Source: JAEZHK01 sp964575255
GTDB lineage: Bacteria; Bacillota; Clostridia; Christensenellales; Aristaeellaceae
NCBI GenBank assembly: GCA_964575255.1
Contig: CAZNPZ010000032.1
Span: 1 to 31,412 of the forward strand
DNA length: 31,412 bases
Reading direction: 5' to 3'
The notes under the pieces are model-generated. The model searched no databases, was not told the origin of the DNA, and worked only from the letters and a program-made list of their open reading frames with translations. The position numbers were made by a program, and so were the translations under genes. This document shows positions 23,022 through 31,412 of this stretch, piece after piece. Position 1 is the stretch's first letter, and every line of letters starts with the position of its first letter.

Positions 23022-24174
23022 CTATGATCTGATCGTCGTCGGGAGCGGGTGCGTGGGCGGCGTGATCGCGCACCTGGCTGCGAAAGATGGGCGGCGCGTT
23101 CTGCTATTGGAGCGTCGGGATCATGTCGGCGGCAACGCGTACGACCATACGGACGCGGAAACTGGCCTGCTCGTGCAGAAGTACGGGCCGCACTCCTTTC
23201 ATTCAAACGACGACCGCGTCTACGATTTCGTCACGTCCGTGTGGCGTTGGTATCCCTTCACGCTGACGGCGCGCGCGGAGGTGCTGGGGAGGTTCACCCC
23301 GTCCCCGTTCAACTTCCGCACGATCGACCAGTTCTTCACGCCGGAAAAGGCGCGCGAGATTCAGAAGAACCTGGCCGACGAGTACCGCTACGCGCCCAAG
23401 GCGACGATCCTGGAACTATTAGGCAGCGAAAATCCCGTCGTCCGGGAATACGCGGAGTTTCTGTTTGAGAACGACTACCGGCCGTATACCGCGAAGCAGT
23501 GGGGCATCGCGCCGGAGGATCTGGACGTGAGCGTCCTCGCCCGCGTTCCGGTGCGGCTTGATTACACCGACCGCTATTTCGACGACCGGTATCAGATGAT
23601 GCCGGAAGGCGGGTTCTCCAGGATGTTTGAGCATCTGCTGAACCATCCGCTGATCGACATCCGGCTGAACGAAGACGCGGCGGACCACGTTGAGGCCGAC
23701 CCGGAGAACGGCATGCTGCGCTTTGACAACGAAATCACGGACATTCCCGTCGTCTACACGGGCGCCATCGACGAACTCTTGAAGGAGCGGCACGGGCGCC
23801 TCCCATACAGGTCGCTGAAATTCAGGTTTGAAACACTGAAAACGAACAGCTTCCAGCCGACGCCCGGCGTCGCGTACCCGTCGGCGGAGGGGTACACCCG
23901 CGTCACCGAGTACACAAAACTGCCGCCGCAGGACGGTCGCGGAAAAACGGTCGTCGCCTACGAGTATCCGATCCCCTATGAGAAAGAGCAGGGCGCGGAG
24001 CCGTACTATCCTGTGCTGACCGCCCAGTCGCAGGATACATACGAACGTTACGCCGAAGACGCTCTGAAAATCCCCAACCTGTATCCCTGCGGCCGCCTCG
24101 CGGATTTTAAATACTACAACATGGATCAGGCGATCGCCCGCGCGCTGGATGTTTACAGTACCATCGCATTCTGA
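23008..24174 (+). CDS. glf: UDP-galactopyranose mutase
   Basis: The 388-residue flavoenzyme converts UDP-galactopyranose into UDP-galactofuranose, the donor for galactofuranose in surface glycans. It shows the FAD-binding VGSGCVGG (11-18), GGNAYD (41-46), YGPHSFHS (59-66), and YRPYTAKQWG (about 156-165), which contains a conserved active-site Arg. The length matches bacterial Glf. The start is the GTG at 23008, preceded by GGGGGAGGGG; it lies within the end of the SDR gene (14-base overlap). In this operon it may act on galactose, or possibly on another pyranose; the former is the established reaction. Confidence 0.93.
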   Translation: MRACDYDLIVVGSGCVGGVIAHLAAKDGRRVLLLERRDHVGGNAYDHTDAETGLLVQKYGPHSFHSNDDRVYDFVTSVWRWYPFTLTARAEVLGRFTPSPFNFRTIDQFFTPEKAREIQKNLADEYRYAPKATILELLGSENPVVREYAEFLFENDYRPYTAKQWGIAPEDLDVSVLARVPVRLDYTDRYFDDRYQMMPEGGFSRMFEHLLNHPLIDIRLNEDAADHVEADPENGMLRFDNEITDIPVVYTGAIDELLKERHGRLPYRSLKFRFETLKTNSFQPTPGVAYPSAEGYTRVTEYTKLPPQDGRGKTVVAYEYPIPYEKEQGAEPYYPVLTAQSQDTYERYAEDALKIPNLYPCGRLADFKYYNMDQAIARALDVYSTIAF

Positions 24175-24194
24175 CGGAGGACGGAGGGATCCCC

Positions 24195-25232
24195 ATGAAG
24201 AAACAGACCATCCTGGTGACCGGCAATCTCGGCTACATCGGCTCGACGATGGTTCCGATGCTGACCGGGTCCGGCTATGATGTGATCGGCTACGACGTCG
24301 GGTATTACGAAGGCTGCGACCTTGTTCCCCAGCGGCAGAGGCCCATCCGGCAGATCAAAAAGGACCTCCGGGACGTCGAAGCGGAAGACCTGGCGAACGC
24401 GGACGCGGTGATCCACCTCGCCGGGCTGTCCAACGACCCGCTGGGCGAGTTCGACCCATCGCTGACCGAGGCGATCAACCACATGGCGACGCTGCGGCTC
24501 GCCGAATGCGCCAAAAAGGCCGGGGTGAAGCGGTTTTTGTACACGTCCTCGCAGAGCATTTACGGCGTCTCCGACACCTCCAAAGAGGTGGACGAGGAGG
24601 GGCAGAAGAACCCGGTCACCATCTACGCCAGGACGAAATGGCAGTCGGAGTGCGATTTGAGAAGCCTGTGCGACGAGCGCTTCACCATCGCGTACCTGCG
24701 CCCGGCCACCGCGTACGGCGCGAGCCCGAACCTCCGCACCGACATCGTGCTTAACCAGTTCGTCGCGTACGCCTTTGTCAACAGGCGCATCCAGATCAAG
24801 AGCGACGGCACGCCGTGGCGGCCCATGTCCCACATCCGGGACATCGCCGCCGCTTTTCTCGCCTGCCTGGAAGCGCCCGCGGAACTGATCCAAAACCAGT
24901 CCTTCAACGTGGGCACCAGCGACAACAACTACACCGTGCGCCAGCTCGCGGAAGCCGCACAGAAATGCGTCGAGGGCACTGAGATGACGTTCACTGGCGA
25001 GCACACCGACCCGCGCAGCTACCGCGTTTCCTCGCAGAAAATCCTGACCGTGCTGAAGGATTACTATAAACCGAAGTGGAACATCCTCGCCGGGGCGGAC
25101 GAGCTAATGCATTTCTACCGGCAAATCGGGTTCAGTCAGGAGATCTTCGGCGGAGAGAAAACTGTGCGCCTGAAGTGCCTGATGAAGCGCATTCAGGACG
25201 GAACGCTCGACGAAAACCTTCGTGCAGTATAA
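24195..25232 (+). CDS. NAD-dependent epimerase/dehydratase (extended SDR)
   Basis: The 345-residue product has TGNLGYIGS (9-17), LAGLSNDPLG (75-84), TSSQSIYG (117-124) and the catalytic YARTK (144-148), a complete extended SDR active site for nucleotide sugars. The C-terminal part has RPATAYG and RPMSHIRDIA, usual for sugar epimerases. The ATG at 24195 has ACGGAGG eight bases upstream. It follows glf by 20 bases and precedes the split transketolase by 10 bases, which makes it a candidate to act on the same CDP-sugar as the transketolase pair. Substrate and stereochemistry are unknown. Confidence 0.87.
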   Translation: MKKQTILVTGNLGYIGSTMVPMLTGSGYDVIGYDVGYYEGCDLVPQRQRPIRQIKKDLRDVEAEDLANADAVIHLAGLSNDPLGEFDPSLTEAINHMATLRLAECAKKAGVKRFLYTSSQSIYGVSDTSKEVDEEGQKNPVTIYARTKWQSECDLRSLCDERFTIAYLRPATAYGASPNLRTDIVLNQFVAYAFVNRRIQIKSDGTPWRPMSHIRDIAAAFLACLEAPAELIQNQSFNVGTSDNNYTVRQLAEAAQKCVEGTEMTFTGEHTDPRSYRVSSQKILTVLKDYYKPKWNILAGADELMHFYRQIGFSQEIFGGEKTVRLKCLMKRIQDGTLDENLRAV

Positions 25233-25242
25233 GGAGAGGCCG

Positions 25243-26046
25243 ATGAAGGACTATCAGGAAATCGCGACGGGCTTGAGAAGAGATGTCATCAAAATGCTGC
25301 ACCGCGCGAACGGGTCGTTCGGCGGCTCGGCGATGAGCTGCGTGGACATCCTCGCGGTGCTCTATCACGGCGTCATGCGGATCCGCCCCGAAAACCCCTA
25401 TGATCCGGCGCGGGACATGTTTTTTCTGAGCAAAGGCCACGCCGGAAGCGCGCTGTACGCCGTGCTGGCCTCCGTGGGCATGATCGGTGAAGAAACGCTT
25501 GAATCCTACGCGATGAACGGCACGAGCCTGATCATTCACCCCAAGCGCATGGCCGTTCCGGGGGTCGAGGCGAGCGCCGGGTCGCTGGGGCACGGGCTCG
25601 CGCTCGCGACGGGCAGCGCGCTCGCTGCCAGGATCATGCATTGCGACGCCAACGCGTTCGTTTTGATGGGCGATGGGGAGCTGAACGAGGGTTCGGTGTG
25701 GGAAAACGCCGCGTTCGCCGCCAGCCAGAAACTGAACAATCTCGTGGTGATCGTGGACCGGAACGGGCTGCAGGGCTGCGGCCGGGACGTCGTGTGCTAC
25801 GGCGACGTCGGCGAGAAATTCCGCGCGTTTGGATTTCAGACGTTCGACATCGATGGGCATGATTACGCCGAAATCGAGGCCGCGCTGAAAACCGCCGTTT
25901 CCAGAACGTGCGACAAGCCTGCCGCAATCATCGCGAAGACCGTCAAGGGGCGCGGCGTCTCTTTCATGGAGGACAAATTGGAGTGGCACTACAAGTCGCC
26001 AAGTGACGAACAGCTGCGGACGGCGCTGGAGGAACTTGCCAGATGA
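25243..26046 (+). CDS. Transketolase, N-terminal (thiamine diphosphate-binding) subunit
   Basis: The 267-residue product is the first half of a split transketolase. It has SKGHAGSA (63-70), SLGHGLALATG (114-124), and the thiamine diphosphate-Mg motif GDGELNEGSVWE (143-154), followed by DRNGLQ. It needs the next gene product for the pyrimidine-binding half. The ATG at 25243 has AAGGAGAGG upstream; the stop overlaps the start of the C-terminal subunit by ATGA, so the two are made in equal amounts. Its place between SDR genes and rfbG, and the presence of a separate full-length-type tkt in the same window, argue for a role in making a special sugar rather than in central metabolism. Confidence 0.92.
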   Translation: MKDYQEIATGLRRDVIKMLHRANGSFGGSAMSCVDILAVLYHGVMRIRPENPYDPARDMFFLSKGHAGSALYAVLASVGMIGEETLESYAMNGTSLIIHPKRMAVPGVEASAGSLGHGLALATGSALAARIMHCDANAFVLMGDGELNEGSVWENAAFAASQKLNNLVVIVDRNGLQGCGRDVVCYGDVGEKFRAFGFQTFDIDGHDYAEIEAALKTAVSRTCDKPAAIIAKTVKGRGVSFMEDKLEWHYKSPSDEQLRTALEELAR

Positions 26047-26963
26047 GAAACATCTTTCTGGACGAACTATATAGAATCTCCGAGCGGGACGAGCGCGTCG
26101 TGTTTTTAATGGCGGAGTGCGGCTTCTCGGTCGTGGAGAAATACCAGGCGCGTTTCCCTGAGCGGTTCTATAACGTCGGCATCGCCGAGCAGAGCCTGGT
26201 GGGAACCGCCGCGGGCATGGCGCTTCGCGGTCTCCGCCCCGTCGCCTACACGATGGCGATGTTCCTGACCATGCGCGCCTACGAGCAGATTCGGGTGGAC
26301 GTCGCCTATCAGAACCTGCCGGTGATCCTGGCCGGGGTCGGCCCCGGCGTCGGCTACGGCGCGGCGGGCATCACCCATCATGTGATCGAGGACATCGCGA
26401 TCCTGCGCGCGCTGCCCAACATGCACATCGTCTTCCCCGGCAACGAGGTGGACGTCCGCGCCTGCCTCAATCAGGCGTTCGAGCTTGAGAAGCCCATCTA
26501 CATCGCGCTGGCCAGAAACCCCCGGCAGCTTGCGGTGCCGTATACGGCGGCCGATTTCAGAATCGGCAAAGCGCTCCGGATGAACGAGGGGACGGACGCC
26601 GCGCTCTTCGCCTGCGGCTCGATGCTCCCGGTGGCGATGGAGGCGGCGGAACTGCTCTCGGCACAGGGTATCAAGCTTCGCGTGTACAACATGCACACCA
26701 TTAAACCATTGGATACTGGCGCGGTCGCGGAAGCCGCCGCCGAATGCGGCGCGCTGTTTTCGCTGGAGGAGGCGAACATCCTCGGCGGCCTCGGCGGCGC
26801 AATGGCCGAATACATCGCGGAGCACGCGCCCTGCCGGTTCAAACGCCTCGGCATCCGGGACGTGTACCTGGACAGGATGGGCGATTACCAATGGATATTG
26901 CACCAACTGGGAATCGATGCGGCGGGGGTCGCCGCGTCCGTCGCGGAGGTGCTGAATGTATGA
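26043..26963 (+). CDS. Transketolase, C-terminal (pyrimidine-binding) subunit
   Basis: The 306-residue product supplies the second half of the transketolase: NVGIAEQSLVGTAAGMA (44-60), with the catalytic Glu49 that activates thiamine diphosphate, GVGPGVGYGAAGITHH, and a C-terminal domain from about 190 (ALFACGSMLPVAMEAAELL). It overlaps its N-terminal partner and the downstream rfbG by 4 bases each, so all three are translationally coupled. This coupling to CDP-glucose 4,6-dehydratase is the main reason for proposing that the enzyme acts on, or supplies substrate for, a CDP-sugar. Confidence 0.92.
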   Translation: MRNIFLDELYRISERDERVVFLMAECGFSVVEKYQARFPERFYNVGIAEQSLVGTAAGMALRGLRPVAYTMAMFLTMRAYEQIRVDVAYQNLPVILAGVGPGVGYGAAGITHHVIEDIAILRALPNMHIVFPGNEVDVRACLNQAFELEKPIYIALARNPRQLAVPYTAADFRIGKALRMNEGTDAALFACGSMLPVAMEAAELLSAQGIKLRVYNMHTIKPLDTGAVAEAAAECGALFSLEEANILGGLGGAMAEYIAEHAPCRFKRLGIRDVYLDRMGDYQWILHQLGIDAAGVAASVAEVLNV

Positions 26964-28039
26964 TGAAGGTCAGCCTTCTCAATAAAGAGTTTTATCAGGG
27001 AAAGCGCGTGCTGGTCACCGGGCACACCGGCTTCAAGGGAAGCTGGCTGACCGCGATCCTCCATGAACTTGGCGCGGTCTCACGCGGTCTCGCGCTTGCG
27101 CCGGTTGCCGGAAGCCTGTTTGAGAAGATCGGCGGGGCGTCGCTGATCGACCACGTCGTGTGCGACATCCGGAACGGCGGAGCGGTGAAGCAGGCCGTGT
27201 CCGATTTTCAACCGGAGATCGTGATCCATCTGGCGGCGCAGGCCATCGTGAAGGACTGCTTTGACGACCCCGAAACGGCCTATTCCACCAACGTACTGGG
27301 CACAGTCAGCCTTCTGGAGGCCGTCCGCGGCTGCGAATGTGTGAAAAGCGTATTGGTCGTGACCACCGATAAAGTGTACGAGAACAAAGGGGACGGCGCG
27401 GTGTACGCGGAAACCGATCCGCTGGGCGGTGTTGACCCGTACAGCGCCAGCAAGACCTGCATGGAGGTGATCGCCGCCTCCTACCGGGATTCGTATCTCC
27501 TGACCGGCGCGCGGACGGTCGGCGTCGCGACCGTCCGCGCCAGCAACGTGCTGGCGGGCGGCGACCATGTTGCTTCGCGGCTGATCCCGTCCATTCTGAG
27601 CGGATTCGCCGCTGGGAAGCCGGTGGAACTTCGCAATCCCGACCAGACGAGGCCCTGGCAGTCGGTGCTTGACGCGATGAACGGCTACCTGACCATCACG
27701 CGAAAGTTGTACGAGGAACCCGCGCGGTATTCGGAAGCGTGGAACATCGGGCCGTCGATTGATGGCATCCGCACCGTGGCCGATGTGTTCTCCATCATGC
27801 AAAAATTCTTTGACGGCGCGCTTCCCTACGAAGAAGTGCAGAAATTTGAGGTACGGGAGTCCCAAACGCTGGGGCTTGCCATCGGAAAGGCTCAGGAAAG
27901 ACTGGGCTGGTTGCCCGAACAGCCGCTTGAAAAGATGTTGTACGACGTCGTGGACTACTTCAAGCGCCAAAATGCCGGGGAAACCGAAATAAGCATCTGC
28001 CGAAGGCAGATACGAGACTACTTTCAGCTTGAGGGATGA
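26960..28039 (+). CDS. rfbG: CDP-glucose 4,6-dehydratase
   Basis: The 359-residue SDR enzyme converts CDP-glucose to CDP-4-keto-6-deoxyglucose. It shows VLVTGHTGFKGSWL (17-30), whose GHTGFKG is characteristic of RfbG, VTTDKVYEN (134-142) and the catalytic YSASK (161-165). Its length agrees with the family (about 357-360). The ATG at 26960 forms an ATGA overlap with the transketolase C-subunit stop, with GGAGG nine bases upstream; the following ATG at 26963 is an alternative. The product of RfbF at 17287 is its substrate. RfbH, which removes the 3-hydroxyl in the known 3,6-dideoxyhexose pathways, is not in the window. Confidence 0.95.
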   Translation: MMKVSLLNKEFYQGKRVLVTGHTGFKGSWLTAILHELGAVSRGLALAPVAGSLFEKIGGASLIDHVVCDIRNGGAVKQAVSDFQPEIVIHLAAQAIVKDCFDDPETAYSTNVLGTVSLLEAVRGCECVKSVLVVTTDKVYENKGDGAVYAETDPLGGVDPYSASKTCMEVIAASYRDSYLLTGARTVGVATVRASNVLAGGDHVASRLIPSILSGFAAGKPVELRNPDQTRPWQSVLDAMNGYLTITRKLYEEPARYSEAWNIGPSIDGIRTVADVFSIMQKFFDGALPYEEVQKFEVRESQTLGLAIGKAQERLGWLPEQPLEKMLYDVVDYFKRQNAGETEISICRRQIRDYFQLEG

Positions 28040-28040
28040 C

Positions 28041-28970
28041 ATGAAAAACGCGATCGTCGTCGGCGGCGCGGGCTTTGTCGGGAGCGCCGTAACGAAAGAA
28101 CTGATCGAGCGCGGCATGGACGTGACCGTCGTCGTCCGGCCGGGGTTTTCAAACACCGGGAACAACAGGCTTCAGGGACTGCCCGTCACTGTGGTGGAAT
28201 GCAGACTTCAGGACATCGCGTCGCTGCCAGGCAAGCTCGATCCCAAATACGACATCTGGTACCAGTTTGCGTGGGACGGGCTGTTCGGCGAGCAGCTTCT
28301 GGACTACACCGTGCAGATCGGCAACATTCAGTATACGATGGACGCGATCTGCGCGGCGAAAAAGCTGGGTTGCGGCCGCTTTGTCGGCGCGGGCAGCATC
28401 GCCCAGTACGAATTGAGCGCCCCGGACGGGCAGACGAACCCGTTCGACAAGCACCTCGTCTACAAGGCCGCGAAACTCGCCTGCGAGCATATGGGGCGCG
28501 GCGTGGCCAGTCAGCAGGGGATCGCGTTCTTCTGGCCAATCATTACCAACATCTACGGCGAGGGTGAAAACTCGCCGCGGCTGATCAATACCCTGATCCG
28601 GGAACTCCTTCAGGGCAGGCGGAAGGCGCTCAGCGAGGGGAACCAGATGTACGACTTCATCCACGTTTCCGACGCCGCGCGGGCGTTCGCGGACATCGGC
28701 CTGAACGGCATCGAAAACCGCCGCTACGTGATCGCCTCCGGCGAGGCGAAGCCGCTCCGGGAATTCCTGACCGAACTTCGCGACATCGTGAACCCGGAAG
28801 CCCAGCTGGGGTTCGGGGAATTCCCGTTCAACGGGGTATACCTTCCGAAGGAAGCGTACGACATGGCCCCGTTGATGGAAGACACCGGATTTCGCCCGCT
28901 GGTGCCATTCGCGGAAGGCGTCCGGCGGACGGCGGGCTGGATTCGGGAAAATGAGAAACCTACCAGCTGA
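28041..28970 (+). CDS. NAD-dependent epimerase/reductase (extended SDR), likely CDP-sugar tailoring
   Basis: The 309-residue product has VVGGAGFVGS (6-15), FVGAGSIAQYE (114-124) and the catalytic YKAAK (141-145). It starts one base after rfbG (GAGGGATGAC precedes the ATG at 28041), so it probably acts on the CDP-4-keto-6-deoxyhexose or its branched product, as 4-ketoreductase or epimerase. Comparable positions in O-antigen clusters are held by abequose, paratose or tyvelose enzymes. It is the last gene of the plus-strand operon; its end faces the stop of the large glycosyltransferase across 28 bases. Confidence 0.83.
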   Translation: MKNAIVVGGAGFVGSAVTKELIERGMDVTVVVRPGFSNTGNNRLQGLPVTVVECRLQDIASLPGKLDPKYDIWYQFAWDGLFGEQLLDYTVQIGNIQYTMDAICAAKKLGCGRFVGAGSIAQYELSAPDGQTNPFDKHLVYKAAKLACEHMGRGVASQQGIAFFWPIITNIYGEGENSPRLINTLIRELLQGRRKALSEGNQMYDFIHVSDAARAFADIGLNGIENRRYVIASGEAKPLREFLTELRDIVNPEAQLGFGEFPFNGVYLPKEAYDMAPLMEDTGFRPLVPFAEGVRRTAGWIRENEKPTS

Positions 28971-28998
28971 CGGCGCGCGCCGCCGGCCAGCCCGGAGA
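28971..28998. other. Short convergent gap with a 12-bp GC palindrome
   Basis: The gap between the two convergent stops contains the perfect palindrome CGGCGCGCGCCG (28971-28982). It could fold in the RNAs of both strands, but there is no run of T on either side, so it is not a typical Rho-independent terminator. Confidence 0.35.
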
Positions 28999-31245
28999 TC
29001 ACCTGCCCAGTTGCATATACAGCTTCGGGATGTCGGGATCGCCGGGCAGCAGGGTTTTCAGTTGGTCGAGTACCGCCCGCGCGTTCTTATAATCTCCTTT
29101 CAGGATGAACTCCGCGACGACGTTTTTCAGCCGCGCGGCCAGCGCCAGGAACTCGGCGCTCACATCGGCCTTCGGCGCGCGGTCTTTTCGCTGGATCCTT
29201 TTTTCCAGATCCTTCATCATCAGGTCGGCAAATTCCACCAGTTCCCCGCGCAGGCCGAGCGCTTTTTTTATTTGCCTGGCCTGCGACGCGAAGTCGCCCC
29301 GCTCGCCCGCGTCCATGGCTTCCTTGAGGCACAGCGCCGCTCGCGCGTCCGCGCCCAGATAGTGGCTTCGATTCTGGGTGAAGTTGGCAGCGCCGTACAG
29401 CGCGACGCTGTACGCGTAGTTCAGTTCGGCGTACCGAAGGAGGCTCTCAGTCTGCGCCGCGCCGTGATCCCGGAGCGATTTCAGCTGAACCGCGGCTTCC
29501 AGAGACAGTACCTCCGGCGAATCGTCCGGGAAGAAGGTCTTCACGTATTGCAGGATGCAGAGCGCCCGATCCGTCGTGCACCTGTCCGCGAGTTTTCGCA
29601 TTCCGGCGTCCCAGTCGGAAATGCTGGTTTTACCTGCGTATCCCGACAGGTTCAGGTGGTTTCTATACGCAGTCTCCACGATCTCGTCCGCGAAGCCCGC
29701 GCTCTCTTCCGTGCAATACCGCTCGAAGAGTTCGGCCAGTTTCGGGATGTCTCCCGCCGCGTCGGCGGCGCGCATTCTGAGAAGCAGGATATATGGCCCG
29801 TCCAGCGGCAAAGCCAGGATGTTCCGGATCAACGCATCCGGCCATTCATACGGCTTGAACGACTCCACATGCGCCTGAAGCGCGCCGACAAAGCCGCAAA
29901 GGCAGTCATCCACCGTAAATAGCGGCTCAATCTGAGCGTACAGCCAGTCTATTTCGTTTGCTTCCGCCACGTAGCGAACCATGAGCGGCAGGCATCTCAT
30001 AAAGATCAGGCAGTGCTCGCCCGGCTTCTCCGCAATCCTTTGGATGTACGCCCGGCAGCGCGCCCTGTCGCCCAGATCGACGGCCCGTTGAAGCGCGCGC
30101 TCCGTGACCGATGCGCGGCTCGTTTCCGACAGGCAGTCGTCCAGCGTGAACATCCGCTGAAGGGACAGTTTGTCCGGGTCGGCGTCCAAGAGATCCGCGA
30201 AGCGGAAGTACGCGTCAGCGTTTTCCACGAGCTTCTCAAAAGGCAGCAGAATTTCCGCGCGCTCGCTTCGCTGGAACAGGATGTGGCACTTGGCAAGTTC
30301 CGAGATGTCGGGACGCGCAAGCAGGCGCTCGGACTGATCAAACGCCTCGCGCCACTTCTTGTTCTCCATGAGAAGGTGCGTGAAATAGCAGGCGATCATG
30401 GAGACGTATTTGTCGACGGTTTGCGAGGCGTTTTCCGGGATTGAGCCCCGGCACAGCGCCTCCGCTTTCACGTACTCTTTGCCGCGCAGGTATTCCTGCG
30501 CCAGGTGCATCACCGCACGCAGGTAGCCGGGCTGTTCCTCCAGCATTGTTTCCAGCGAGCGGCTGTTCCGCCGCCAGTGCTTTTCAAACGTCTCCCGGCT
30601 CTCGTACACGTATCCGTAGTGATGCACATACGCATCCAGCGTTTTAACCGGCGGTTGGGCGCCTTCCAGCTGCTCGTGAATCCGATCCCGGAAGCGAATC
30701 GCCGCGTTCCGGCGGAACATCCGCTCGACGAATGCATCCTCATATTCCCGGCCGCTTCGCTCCAGATAATTGCGCACCCTGTACAGGCATACACCGTATC
30801 TGGAGTCGTTTTCCCTGAGAAAGTCGATGATGGGAGAGACGTCTTCAAACCATTCGTCGTCGTCCAGAAACAGAAACCATTCGCCGCGCGCCAGGCTCAG
30901 CCCCGCGTTGCGGGCGGCGGCGAAGTCGTCGCACCATTCAAAGCGCACGATGTTATCCGTATACTCACGCGCGACGGCGAGGGAACCGTCGGAGTTTTCC
31001 GGGCCGACGGTATCAACGACGATCAGTTCGCTGGGGATCGCGGAAAGAAGCGGTTTCACCGAATCCAGGCATTTCCGCACCGTGTCGGTCCGATTGGAGA
31101 CGAGGATCGAAACGGTCAGCAGTACGGGATGATTCGACGCCGGGACGGCGTGCCCCAAAGCAGGCGCGCTGTTCTCTTGAACCGCGGCGGTTCCGGGATT
31201 GTTCTGGCCGCCGTGTTTTGCAGCCTTGGTGATTTTTTTGCCCAT
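28999..31245 (-). CDS. GT2 glycosyltransferase with long helical-repeat (TPR-like) C-terminal region
   Basis: The 748-residue product has a polar N-terminal tail (1-40), a family 2 glycosyltransferase domain with VSILVSNRTDTVRKCLDSV (45-63), CDDFAAARNAGL (105-116) and the metal motif LFLDDDEWF (125-133), and then some 480 residues of mostly helical sequence of TPR type (for example YLRAVMHLAQEYLRGKEYVKAEALCR). Two segments of this part share FT(L/V)DDCL. The arrangement resembles the SunS-type group of glycosyltransferases, where the repeats bind partners or acceptors. The start at 31245 has ACGGAGG five bases before it; an upstream ATG at 31284 has none. No clear promoter was seen in 31246-31412. 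The gene is convergent with the operon and may serve the same polymer or glycosylate proteins. Confidence 0.85.
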   Translation of the reverse strand: MGKKITKAAKHGGQNNPGTAAVQENSAPALGHAVPASNHPVLLTVSILVSNRTDTVRKCLDSVKPLLSAIPSELIVVDTVGPENSDGSLAVAREYTDNIVRFEWCDDFAAARNAGLSLARGEWFLFLDDDEWFEDVSPIIDFLRENDSRYGVCLYRVRNYLERSGREYEDAFVERMFRRNAAIRFRDRIHEQLEGAQPPVKTLDAYVHHYGYVYESRETFEKHWRRNSRSLETMLEEQPGYLRAVMHLAQEYLRGKEYVKAEALCRGSIPENASQTVDKYVSMIACYFTHLLMENKKWREAFDQSERLLARPDISELAKCHILFQRSERAEILLPFEKLVENADAYFRFADLLDADPDKLSLQRMFTLDDCLSETSRASVTERALQRAVDLGDRARCRAYIQRIAEKPGEHCLIFMRCLPLMVRYVAEANEIDWLYAQIEPLFTVDDCLCGFVGALQAHVESFKPYEWPDALIRNILALPLDGPYILLLRMRAADAAGDIPKLAELFERYCTEESAGFADEIVETAYRNHLNLSGYAGKTSISDWDAGMRKLADRCTTDRALCILQYVKTFFPDDSPEVLSLEAAVQLKSLRDHGAAQTESLLRYAELNYAYSVALYGAANFTQNRSHYLGADARAALCLKEAMDAGERGDFASQARQIKKALGLRGELVEFADLMMKDLEKRIQRKDRAPKADVSAEFLALAARLKNVVAEFILKGDYKNARAVLDQLKTLLPGDPDIPKLYMQLGR

Positions 31246-31412
31246 GAAAGCCTCCGTAAAGCAGTCGGTCACGAATGCGCCCATGTCATGTTCCGCGTTT
31301 CGTTCACTGAAATGTTTGTCTCCATGATGGGTATATCGGCGCGCTTCATCCGTAGTTTGATAAGGTACAATAAGTTTCGCAAATTGGGGACAGCGGGTTC
31401 CAAGAAAAGAGA

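Noticed and set aside
28971..28982. Bidirectional terminator between the convergent genes
   Set aside because: The palindrome is strong but lacks T runs on either strand; listed only as a palindrome.
1..31412. CRISPR arrays, tRNA or rRNA genes, prophage or full insertion sequences
   Set aside because: No direct-repeat/spacer series, no cloverleaf sequence, and no transposase or integrase reading frame was seen.

Overview
The window comes from a GC-rich, Gram-positive, spore-forming bacterium, most likely a member of class Clostridia. This placement is inference from gene content: a spore photoproduct lyase, DUF3842 and DUF3892 proteins, a TagD/CDP-glycerol type cell-wall polymer locus, split transketolase subunits and SigA-type promoters with 17-bp spacers. 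Genus cannot be told from the sequence. No tRNA, rRNA, CRISPR array, phage gene or transposase gene was found.

Layout. (1) 1-4447, minus strand: an operon from a strong promoter at 4419-4447 reads a secreted/anchored CARDB-like membrane protein, a DUF2461 protein and a phosphohexomutase homologue that lacks the catalytic serine; the 5' end of a full-length-type transketolase follows. (2) 4463-4620: a miniature inverted-repeat element. (3) 4620-6958, minus: DUF3842 protein, UPF0104-type membrane flippase-like protein and a SPOUT RNA methyltransferase, tightly overlapped behind one promoter. (4) 7012-7846, plus: an amidohydrolase. (5) 7850-9881, minus: a decayed stretch with a broken methyltransferase, one intact acetyltransferase, a truncated acetyltransferase and the first ~70 codons of a xanthine-dehydrogenase-type subunit. 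(6) 9946-11380: spore photoproduct lyase and, divergently, a DUF3892 protein. (7) 11642-14918, minus: a three-gene surface-polymer operon (small YLDPG membrane protein, kinase-like/methyltransferase fusion, membrane-anchored sulfatase-superfamily enzyme) ending in a terminator. (8) 14996-28970, plus: a 13-gene cell-surface glycopolymer operon. (9) 28999-31245, minus: a large GT2 glycosyltransferase with a helical-repeat tail, convergent with the operon.

How the big operon fits together. TagD makes CDP-glycerol and the first gene is a CDP-glycerol glycerophosphotransferase-like enzyme, so a glycerol-phosphate-modified (teichoic-acid-like) polymer is expected. RfbF and RfbG make CDP-glucose and then CDP-4-keto-6-deoxyglucose. 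RfbH, the usual next enzyme for 3,6-dideoxyhexoses, is absent; in its neighbourhood sit a two-subunit transketolase and three SDR epimerase/reductase genes, plus UDP-galactopyranose mutase. I infer that a two-carbon ketol group may be transferred to the CDP-keto-sugar to give a branched-chain deoxysugar. Glycosyltransferases and methyltransferase-like proteins encoded in the same operon would assemble and decorate the chain.

The most unusual signals are: a leader at about 15034-15125 that resembles the 5' part of tmRNA, sitting between a perfect promoter and the first gene of the glycopolymer operon; two copies of a TIR-bounded miniature element (158 and 261 bp) each flanked by a 3-bp TNA duplication that falls on the stop codon of a neighbouring gene; the CDP-sugar/transketolase combination; and two enzymes (phosphohexomutase, spore photoproduct lyase) that lack a residue regarded as catalytic in their families.
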